Below are positions 35,301 through 41,843 of a stretch of DNA of 64,000 nucleotides, piece by piece. Position 1 is the stretch's first letter. Each line of letters begins with the position of its first letter. The translations under genes were made by a program, and so were the position numbers. This DNA comes from Janthinobacterium sp. FW305-129 (GTDB lineage: Bacteria; Pseudomonadota; Gammaproteobacteria; Burkholderiales; Burkholderiaceae_D), in NCBI RefSeq assembly GCF_020858115.1, contig NZ_JACYMM010000004.1:124001-188000 (forward strand), written 5' to 3'. The notes beneath the pieces were generated by a model that ran no database searches, had not been told where the DNA came from, and worked only from the letters and a program-made list of their open reading frames with translations.

Positions 35301-37413
35301 TGGCCGCGCGCGCGCCGTCATCGGCGACCAGATAGGCGGCCTGCTGCACCCGGTCGTGCAGGAAGCGGTAAGCGACGCCGCTGTTGGCCGCATCGGTGTC
35401 GCCATTGACGTACTTGTAGCGTTCGTCGAGCGGCTGGATCAATCCTGCCCTGAGCGCCGGCCACAGGTCTTGCTGCGTTTGCCGGGGCGTGCGCTCCATT
35501 GCCAGCGCGAGCGTGTCGAGCGTGAAGCGGTTGCCGCAGGAAGCGGCCAGTTGCAGCAGGTGCTGCGTGACGCCGGGCAGGCGGCGGATTTTCTCCAGCA
35601 GCACCTCGACCACGTTATCGGTATATTTGGCCTGTTGTATCGCGGGCAAGTCCCAGTCCCAGCAATCGCCCTCGGACCGGTAGCGCAGATGGCCCGTTTC
35701 ATTGAGCGCAACGAGGAACTGGTTGAGGAAAAAGGGATTGCCGGCCGTCTTGCGGTAGCAAATGCTGGTCAGCGGCGCGCAGTCGGGGGCCGCCACGCGC
35801 ACGGTGGCCGAGACCATTTGCGCCACCTGCGGCTCGCTCAGCGCGCCCAGAGACAGTGTCGACAGGCGTACCTCGCGCGCGCGCAGCTTGTCGCGCAGCG
35901 CGATGAGCGGATGCGCGGGGCCCACTTCGTTGTCGCGGTACGCGCCGATGAACAGCAGGCAGCTCTTGTCGCACGAGACCATCAGCAGTTCGATCATCCG
36001 CAGCGTGGCCGCATCGGCCCATTGCAGGTCGTCGAGGAACAGCACCAGCGGATGCCCGGCAGAGGCGAATACTTCGACGAAGCGGGGGAAGAGGCGGTCC
36101 AGGCGCAGCTGGGCCTGTGCCGGCGCCGACGCGGGCGTCGTGTCGCTGGGGCTGGCGATCAAGGCCAGCTGGGGAATCAGTTCGACGATCACGCCCATGC
36201 CGCTGCCCAGGGCCGCGTGCAGTTTGGCGGACCACTGGCGCAGCGTTTCCTCGGGCTGGCCCAGCAGCTGGTGCACCAGCCCCTGGAAGGCCTGGATCAG
36301 CGGGGCATACGGCATGTCGCGCTGGAGCTGGTCAAATTTGCCGGACAGGAAACAGCCGCGCCGGGCGATGATGGGCTTTTGCACTTCGTTGACGACTGCC
36401 GACTTGCCGATGCCGGAATGGCCGGCCACCAGCAGCATCTCGCACCTGCCCGCGGTGCTGCGTTCAAACGCCGCCAGCAGCATGGCGATGGCATCCTCGC
36501 GCCCATGCAGCGTTTGCGGCACGAGGAAGCGGCCGTTGTGGTCGGACAGCTTGAGCGCCTGGGCCGGCTTTTTCGCGCGGCATGCTTCGAGGTCGCTGCG
36601 CAGTCCCTGCAAGCTCTGGTAGCGCTGATCGGCATTTTTTTCCAGCAGCCGCTGGATGATCGGCTGCAGCTGGCCCGGCAAGCTTGCCAGCGCCGGGTGC
36701 GACCAGTCCGGACTGCGCGCAATGTGGCAATGCACGAGTTCCATCTCGTCGCCTGTCTCGAACGGCGCCTGGCCGGCCAGCAATTCGTAGAAGGTGGCGC
36801 CCAGTGCATAGAAATCGGCGCGCCAATCGACCCGCCGGTTCATGCGCCCCGTCTGTTCCGGCGCCATGTAGCGCAGCGTGCCTTCCAGCGTCTGGAGATT
36901 GACGATGCCATGGCTTTCGTACGGCAGTTCACAGGCGATGCCGAAATCGATCAGCTGCAGCAGGCGCCGCTCGCCATTCCACACCAGGTTGGAGGGATTG
37001 ATATCCTTGTGGATCACGCCCTGACGATGGACGGCCTCCAGCGCCGCGCACAGTTGCAGCGCGATGTCGAAAAAGTCGTCCAGCGCCAACGCGGGCTGCG
37101 ACGGCGTCCTGCGCGCCGCCAGCTGCGTGTGCAACACCTGGTCGAGCGCCTGGCCGCCGCTATCTTCCACGATCATCGTCCAGTGCCCGCCGTGCAGCTG
37201 CAGCGCCAGTGGATGCGCCACGCCAGGATGGCGGCAGCGGCGCGCGATCGCATATTCGCGCTTGAATTGCGCCACTTGCTGAAAAGAGGGGAACTGCTGA
37301 TTGGGTTTCTTGACGACCAGCGCCGTGCCATCTGCTGCCCTGGCGCGGTAAACCCGTGAGCGGGCACCGCTGTGCAGCTGTTTGATGATCTCGTGGTCGA
37401 AAAGGGAGCGCAT
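32371..37413 (-). CDS. Ser/Thr protein kinase - AAA ATPase - GAF - diguanylate cyclase fusion
   Basis: A giant cytosolic signalling protein of about 1680 residues. Residues 5-275 form a Hanks-type kinase (ATP lysine 35; HKDINPSN at 135; DFG at 156). A STAND/AAA-type ATPase follows with Walker A GHSGIGKS at 331 and LFLDDLQWAD as Walker B. A long helical, TPR-like region fills the middle (about 640-1310). A GAF domain lies near 1340-1490, a short coiled coil next, and a GGDEF domain ends the protein. The active-site motif is GGEEF with an RAGD inhibitory site at the proper spacing, so c-di-GMP synthesis with feedback should be possible. The usual relatives end in a histidine kinase; here the output is c-di-GMP. 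The ATG was preferred over an upstream GTG; neither has a clear ribosome site. Confidence 0.88.
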   Translation of the reverse strand: MRSLFDHEIIKQLHSGARSRVYRARAADGTALVVKKPNQQFPSFQQVAQFKREYAIARRCRHPGVAHPLALQLHGGHWTMIVEDSGGQALDQVLHTQLAARRTPSQPALALDDFFDIALQLCAALEAVHRQGVIHKDINPSNLVWNGERRLLQLIDFGIACELPYESHGIVNLQTLEGTLRYMAPEQTGRMNRRVDWRADFYALGATFYELLAGQAPFETGDEMELVHCHIARSPDWSHPALASLPGQLQPIIQRLLEKNADQRYQSLQGLRSDLEACRAKKPAQALKLSDHNGRFLVPQTLHGREDAIAMLLAAFERSTAGRCEMLLVAGHSGIGKSAVVNEVQKPIIARRGCFLSGKFDQLQRDMPYAPLIQAFQGLVHQLLGQPEETLRQWSAKLHAALGSGMGVIVELIPQLALIASPSDTTPASAPAQAQLRLDRLFPRFVEVFASAGHPLVLFLDDLQWADAATLRMIELLMVSCDKSCLLFIGAYRDNEVGPAHPLIALRDKLRAREVRLSTLSLGALSEPQVAQMVSATVRVAAPDCAPLTSICYRKTAGNPFFLNQFLVALNETGHLRYRSEGDCWDWDLPAIQQAKYTDNVVEVLLEKIRRLPGVTQHLLQLAASCGNRFTLDTLALAMERTPRQTQQDLWPALRAGLIQPLDERYKYVNGDTDAANSGVAYRFLHDRVQQAAYLVADDGARAANHLLIGRLLLRHATPERQDESLFEIVEQFNAGRALINDAGERLRLATLNLQAGVKARRSAAFQSTLEHMRIGLGLLPPQAWEVHAGLWLDLQLGAAEAAYLCGQFDAAEAIYPLVRARALSPLPQLRCIAIQAHQYQLQGRLLDAIAVQRDGLAQLNIDIPHEVAHMKARFADILADIGRLPGAHAPETLLAADDMCEPDAVAAMQMMQGLWMASYYAGQQDLSALMVVSMTRLSMQRGNSDFSAVAYVGYALMLVLYGGDVARGYAFGAMAMALARRRDNLQTRTLTGLMFGALSNHWTQPLRSSDALYEEAFGWALEIADFVQVGVVAAVRATDRIILGDYLPHLMHDIEHDLALMRANGQQAMADCCVAAAVQPIKCLMGLLPRHDSYDDAAFSETRFLDRYGGSQLYRAYFLQGKIRNAYLFDGSDAELLAGQLGIVTQIMRGQAKVAESSFYAALILIRALRRAPARPDTGDVLAVIGTLQGNLAEWARQGSDNSAAKHLLVMAEMARYRQDLQLATRCYQQAIDAAGLAGYVNVQALGNELCGECWHDQGQPRVAAVFIRDAIARYGQWGAEGKVAQLRARHAALLSRMDGRSTQPHSVSHTHGSSALDLVSLLKAAQILSNEVGLRNVLTRLISIVCENAGGQVARLLLLAEGSYQLEANIDGDVTTVLQSRQLDLNAASDPQFPLSLLRYVIRTGTEVIEDSIMAVSRFAADPYVQLQRPRAVMCLPIRHGGQIGGILYFENRLADASFTEERVAFLRMLGAQAMISISSARLHDSLERRVAERTEQLEDANRKLATLSITDGLTGLANRRHFDDVLRTECARATRVSQPLAVIMLDVDYFKRYNDRHGHQAGDACLVRVAQALAAGMRRAGDLTARYGGEEFSIVLPNTGADEARQTGEALRRAIEALGIAHASAEAQHVTISVGIAVQPPPGAADPDTLLRLADAALYQAKDAGRNCVVLRTLPPG

Positions 37414-37488
37414 GGGCTGGGCTAGCGGTACACAGACGGTTGCGGGAGCCTTGAGGCGCACATTTCGGGGTATTGCTTGGTTGTAAGT

Positions 37489-37533
37489 ATTATATCAGGA
37501 GGGGGCTTGGGGGAAGGGAGGGTGGGGGCGGGG
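37489..37533 (-). promoter_or_regulatory. extended -10 promoter with G-quadruplex-type tract
   Basis: On the minus strand TGATATAAT is a perfect extended -10 element (TATAAT at 37494-37489). No -35 is found; that place is occupied by a G-rich tract on the plus strand (37501-37533) with six runs of three to five G separated by one to three bases. It would drive the kinase/GGDEF gene, with a leader of about 70 bases. Confidence 0.6.
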
Positions 37534-37650
37534 TGTTGTAAAAAAGTCAGTGGAGGCAGGCGAGTCCGGGGGCCGTACGGAACAACGGCGCATCTCCACA
37601 TCGGGTGGATCATGCGCCGCAGCTTTGTCAATTCAGGACCAATTTTTGAG

Positions 37651-39924
37651 TTATGAGCGTCCCAGGGATGGGTCGCTCACGGAATCCTTGCCATTTTCGA
37701 TTCGTCCCGCGACGCGGCGCCGGAAAGTCTTCTGAGTACTGCAGGTAACGGAGAAGTCATACCAGTTGCCGCTGTCGGCCAGCGGCCAGTGATACGATCC
37801 TACCTCACCGGCGGCTACCTCGATGGTCCACGGGCCATCGCTGCGATATGCTTCTGCCGATACTGTGAATATGCAACGCGCGCTGCTTTTGTTGTGCAGT
37901 TTGAGTACGAGTTCAGTAGGGCTGCACCTCATGTAGCAGGCTTGAATTTCCGGACCTCGGGGATCGCCCTGTTCCTTGAGGTCACCGGCAAAGTGGCGAT
38001 GAAAGCCGTTGGGGCCGAGCACCCACAAGCGGTACGCACCGTTATCGGACGCAACTTCCCAGCTGCCTTCCAGCGTCTTGCCGGCCTCTACGACATAGCG
38101 CCGCGGGATCCGGTCCAGATGCAATTCGTCATACACGTGAAACACCGCGCCGGCCTGGTTGCTGCTGTCGTTGGCAAACACCAACGTCACTTTTTTTGCG
38201 CCTGCGCCTGCGTCGGCCCGAGCCGTTACATGTAATACATACGGCAGGGCGCGCGATGGACGGGTACCCGCCGTCTGCACCGGTAACTTGGCTGTAGTAG
38301 ATGCCAACGGTCTCGCCAGCGTGCGCGCCTTGCCCTGGCTTAGTGCCAGCGCATCCACATCCGCTTTGCTGCCGTGCCCGGTAAGCGTTGGCAACGCCCC
38401 CGTATTCGGGTTCACAAAATTAAAGCAAGTGGTCAGGTCGCCACAGACGGCGCGCCGGTAAGCGCTGATCTGCGGCTCGAGGACGCCAAACCGCTTCTCA
38501 AGAAATTGCAGCACTGAGGTATGGTCGAAGACCTGCGAGTTGACCCAGCCGCCACGACTCCACGGTGAGACGATCCACATCGGCACACGCATTCCTGGGC
38601 CGTACGGCCGACCATCGATGCCTGGTTGAAGATTGGTCGCCGGTTTGTGGTTGTGATACTCGACCGCGATGTCGGCCTTGTCGAGCGTAGTGGCACCTGC
38701 GACGCTGCCGTCAGGATTGACCGAGGGCGCGCACGGCGGTGGAAGGTGATCGAAGAAACCGTCGTTCTCGTCATAGTTGATCAGCAGCACGGTCTTGCTC
38801 CACACCTCAGGATTCGCCGTGAGCGCATCGAGAACCTGCTGGATATACCAGCCGCCTTGGGCAGGGCTGGAGTATCCAGGATGCTCACAGTAGGCCGAAG
38901 GCGCAATGATCCAGGAAACGGCTGGCAACTTGCCGTTGGAGATGTCTTCGCGGAAGGTTTCCAGGAAGCCGTGAGGCATGGTGTTGTGGAATCCCTTGGC
39001 CAACGGGCTGAGGGCGTCGTCGATGCTGGCGTCATAGAATGGGCCGGCGCGGGTGACATCCTGTCTGATGTCGGAGGAGGGAGCATGGAGCGGACGGCGA
39101 TTGGCGGGAAGTCTTTCAATTTCAGCGCGCCAGTGGCGAAAACTGGTCATTTCGTTGCAGCCAAAGTTGTCGACCAGGCTCTGGTACACCTTCCAGCGCA
39201 CTCCGGCCTTTTCCAGGCGGTCCGCATACGTCGTCCAGGTCCATCCTTCGCTCGAAGGCCCGATGTTGTTGCCGATGTTGTACTGGTTGTCGAGTGCCGC
39301 TATCTCCACTTTCTTGCCATCGATGGGGTTCCGGCCGTTGGGACCGTTTGTGCCGGTAAAATAGAACAGCCGGTTTGCAATTGTCCCCGCGTGGATGCCA
39401 CAGTGATAGTGGTCGCAGACGGTGAAGGCATCGGCCAGCGCGCGTTGAAACGGCACCTCCGCCGTATCGAAATATCCCATGGAAAGGGAACCCTTGGAGT
39501 CTGGCCAACGATTCATCCGGCCATGATCCCACGCCGCCTGCGAGTCGCCCCATGAGTGCGGTGCGCTGCCGGCGCGTTGCGCGTTGCCCTTGGTTTCATC
39601 AAGATGGAAGGGAATATACGTGCCGGCAGATTTTGGCTGGGTATGGGTCTGGTACATGATGTTGCTCCCGTTCGGCGACGGCGCGACGAATCGGTCACCG
39701 TATCCCCGGACGCCCTTGAAGGTGCCGAAGTGGCTATCGAATGAGCGGTTTTCCATCATGATCATGACGACATGCTGAACATCATTGATCGTCCCCGTGA
39801 CGTTATTGGCTTCTATGGCCAGGGCGCGCCGGATCGCCGGCGGAAATGCGGACAAGGCTGCAAGGGACGCCATCGTGCCGAACGAATTGCGCAGGAACTG
39901 GCGTTTGGAATTGTTTGTAGACAT
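37651..39924 (-). CDS. phosphocholine-type phospholipase C
   Basis: A 757-residue exported phosphoesterase that should hydrolyse phosphatidylcholine or sphingomyelin headgroups. The N-terminus STNNSKRQFLRNSFGTMASL resembles a Tat signal, with Lys-Arg in place of the usual Arg-Arg. The catalytic domain starts VVMIMMENRSFDSHFG and contains CDHYHCGIHAGTIANR, NYDENDGFFDH and the RVPMWIVSPWSRGG segment of the family. Two C-terminal beta domains (about 590-750) match the DUF756 repeats of such enzymes. Length is normal. It may help in acquiring phosphate or choline, or act on eukaryotic membranes. A small lipoprotein candidate lies 75 bases upstream. Confidence 0.92.
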   Translation of the reverse strand: MSTNNSKRQFLRNSFGTMASLAALSAFPPAIRRALAIEANNVTGTINDVQHVVMIMMENRSFDSHFGTFKGVRGYGDRFVAPSPNGSNIMYQTHTQPKSAGTYIPFHLDETKGNAQRAGSAPHSWGDSQAAWDHGRMNRWPDSKGSLSMGYFDTAEVPFQRALADAFTVCDHYHCGIHAGTIANRLFYFTGTNGPNGRNPIDGKKVEIAALDNQYNIGNNIGPSSEGWTWTTYADRLEKAGVRWKVYQSLVDNFGCNEMTSFRHWRAEIERLPANRRPLHAPSSDIRQDVTRAGPFYDASIDDALSPLAKGFHNTMPHGFLETFREDISNGKLPAVSWIIAPSAYCEHPGYSSPAQGGWYIQQVLDALTANPEVWSKTVLLINYDENDGFFDHLPPPCAPSVNPDGSVAGATTLDKADIAVEYHNHKPATNLQPGIDGRPYGPGMRVPMWIVSPWSRGGWVNSQVFDHTSVLQFLEKRFGVLEPQISAYRRAVCGDLTTCFNFVNPNTGALPTLTGHGSKADVDALALSQGKARTLARPLASTTAKLPVQTAGTRPSRALPYVLHVTARADAGAGAKKVTLVFANDSSNQAGAVFHVYDELHLDRIPRRYVVEAGKTLEGSWEVASDNGAYRLWVLGPNGFHRHFAGDLKEQGDPRGPEIQACYMRCSPTELVLKLHNKSSARCIFTVSAEAYRSDGPWTIEVAAGEVGSYHWPLADSGNWYDFSVTCSTQKTFRRRVAGRIENGKDSVSDPSLGRS

Positions 39925-39998
39925 GGTGGAGTAGCCGCAGGTAACGATGTTGGGTGGATAGGTGATCCGGTGGCGAAGGGTGCCTGGCGGTTACCATG

Positions 39999-40184
39999 TC
40001 AGGGCGTGGGGGCGCATTGCGACTTCTCGCACGTCGATGGGGGCGGAGGAGGGCTGGGGCTCAGAGTCGGAGCCGAGGCTGAGGTTCCACCGCCACAGGC
40101 TGTCAATGCGCATAGCCATGACAAGGACAGGACGAGCCGGAGACGGTCACGCGACAGACGCAAGGTTGGGGAAGCTGTTTTCAT
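39999..40184 (-). CDS. small lipoprotein candidate
   Basis: A 61-residue frame with a convincing lipoprotein signal: basic start KTASPTLRLSRDRLRLV, hydrophobic LSLSWLCALTACGGG with lipobox LTAC, then a Ser/Pro-rich mature part and two further Cys. No clear ribosome site is visible. It reads toward the phospholipase C gene in the same direction and could be co-transcribed with it. It may also be the 5' remnant of a longer lipoprotein gene. Confidence 0.45.
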   Translation of the reverse strand: MKTASPTLRLSRDRLRLVLSLSWLCALTACGGGTSASAPTLSPSPPPPPSTCEKSQCAPTP

Positions 40185-40918
40185 TTGGTTAGGCCAAAAG
40201 GTTGATTGCATACGCAACGACCTGCCTGGGTGTGCTGCGTGATCACCCAGTCTTGGCCACTGTCGCAGGTTTGTTCGTGGACATTGCACTGCAATACCCG
40301 GAACCAGGGAAGTGCTGGTCAATTCTTTTCTTGGTGAGGTTGAAGTCTCAAAGGGGCGAACGGCGAACCGCTCCAGCCATTTCCTGTCAAGCGGTGCCGA
40401 GCAACATGCCCCAAGGGGGACTCGCTGTCGATCATGGACAGGACACTGTCGCGTCGGATCTGCTTTTTCTTGACGGGGGATTCAAGGTCGGAAAAGTTCT
40501 TTTGCATGATCGATGGCGGCCTGGGAGAGTAACTATATTGTCTCAGATGAACGCGCCGCAGGGAATGGCGGCCGATGAATTAATCTATGCTTCTTGAGGA
40601 AACCGAATGAAATCTCTAAATCTTATCCAGAAAGATGAATGGGTGGAGCACTAGAAAAAAGCCTGGCATAAGGTCATCTTGAAAAACATTTGTAGCGATG
40701 CGCAATGCACTGAAACAGAGGCCCCACTCTGCATGCACATCATTGCTGCGTCATGCATTGAAGCTTATTCGTCCTGTAATCAATGATGTTGATTAAAAGC
40801 AGTTCTTCAGCAGAGAAGCCATCTTATGGCTCCCTGCCATGTGACTGCGCAGAGGCGCCGGTATCCAACGTTCGGGTTTCAGTTCATTCGGGCGGTTTTT
40901 TATTGCCTGATCACTGCC
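40185..40918. other. gene-poor stretch beside integrase remnant
   Basis: These 734 bases hold no gene I can support. Reading frames are short, and composition is less G+C-rich than the neighbours, as expected for decayed mobile DNA. Within it, a frame at 40607 begins well (GAGGAAACCGA before the ATG), reads MKSLNLIQKDEWVEH, meets a TAG at 40652, and would continue for 43 more codons to a TGA at 40784 with several cysteines. It could be a dead small gene. Confidence 0.4.
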
Positions 40919-41527
40919 TTATCTATCCAAGCGTGATCGCCATATCCTCGGTGCTCTCGTGGCATAGATATGGGGCATGCGCAAATCTCTGTGGCCGACC
41001 ATGCGCGCCAGGTCCAGCACGTTTAATTCTATTTCCAATCGTGTGATGGCTGCATGCCGGCTGTCGTGCAGGGTTTGCCCTTCGATGCAGGATTGTTCGT
41101 GCGCTTTGCGGAACAGGGCATCGAGCGAGGCGGCAATACCGAACAATGGCGCATCGCCGGAGTCCGGCAGCAGCGCCAGTAGTTTCAGCGCGCGCGTCGA
41201 TAGCGGCACGTCACGCCGCACGCCGTTTTTGTTGATCCGAGGTAGGCAGGCAAGCGGGCGACGGCGCCGTCAACCCAGGCTGGCATCAGGCCGCAAATTT
41301 CTCCGGCTCGCATCGCCGTTTCGATGGCGAAGAGGTAGGCGGCGACAGCCACGGCCTGGCTCTTCGTCGTCATAGGCTCGTCGGTGAAGCCCGGTGCGTT
41401 GCACCGCCTCGGCCATGGTGCTGCATGTTTTAGATTCCCGAGTGCCGTGGATGGCGATCTCTGCCCGCCAACCGCCAACCCGTTTCCTGAACGAAGCCAT
41501 GCATCCCTCTCGTTGGGGCGTAATCAC
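40919..41527 (-). pseudogene. tyrosine-family integrase remnant, frameshifted
   Basis: Three short frames on the minus strand together give a broken phage-type integrase. The first (from 41498) reads MASFRKRVGGWRAEIAIHG, the usual N-terminal DNA-binding start. The second contains AVAAYLFAIETAMRAGEICGL, the start of the catalytic domain with the first arginine (AMRAGEI). The third has RRDVPLSTRALKLLALLP, then the box II HDSRHAAITRL and MVGHRDLRMPHIYA, which holds the late histidine and the tyrosine region. At least two frameshifts and loss of the core-binding domain make it inactive. It starts about 140 bases beyond the 3' end of tRNA-Leu and reads away from it, the classical place for an integrated element. 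Confidence 0.85.
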
Positions 41528-41598
41528 GGCGTAAATCTGGCGTAATCGCTACAGGTTCTTGTCGGATTTACTCTGAATAAGGGGAAATGTCGGGACGT

Positions 41599-41648
41599 AA
41601 AAAAACCACTAAACCGTTGATTGTATTGGGTTTAATGGCTTTTTTTTT
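41599..41648 (-). terminator. bidirectional terminator after tRNA-Leu
   Basis: CCACTAAACC (41606) and GGTTTAATGG (41629) form a stem with one mismatch, flanked by a run of A on one side and a run of T on the other. It can stop transcription from both sides and should end the tRNA transcript. Confidence 0.7.
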
Positions 41649-41669
41649 ATGTTTCTGAATTCTGTGCGC

Positions 41670-41756
41670 TGGTGCCCGGAGCCGGAATCGAACCGGCACG
41701 CCCTTACAGGCGGGAGATTTTAAGTCTCCAGTGTCTACCAGTTTCACCATCCGGGC
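41670..41756 (-). tRNA. tRNA-Leu (anticodon UAA)
   Basis: The minus strand gives an 87-nucleotide tRNA. The acceptor stem GCCCGGA pairs with TCCGGGC, with an encoded CCA end. The anticodon stem GGAGA/TCTCC encloses CTTAAAA with anticodon TAA. The long variable arm of a class II tRNA is present, and the T loop reads GGTTCGATTCC. The integrase remnant beside it suggests that the 3' part has served as an attachment site. Confidence 0.97.
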
Positions 41757-41843
41757 AGCGCGGCGAGATTCTAGCACAAGAGATAGGCGTTACACCACCT
41801 TCTGCCGGCAGGCGCTGCAAGGCATGACGACAAGTGGGTCGGC

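Noticed and set aside
33493..37359. Very long open frame (about 1290 codons) on the plus strand
   Set aside because: It lies antisense to the kinase/GGDEF gene, is dominated by Arg, Gln, His and Ala, and shows no motif; it is a shadow caused by high G+C in the third codon position.
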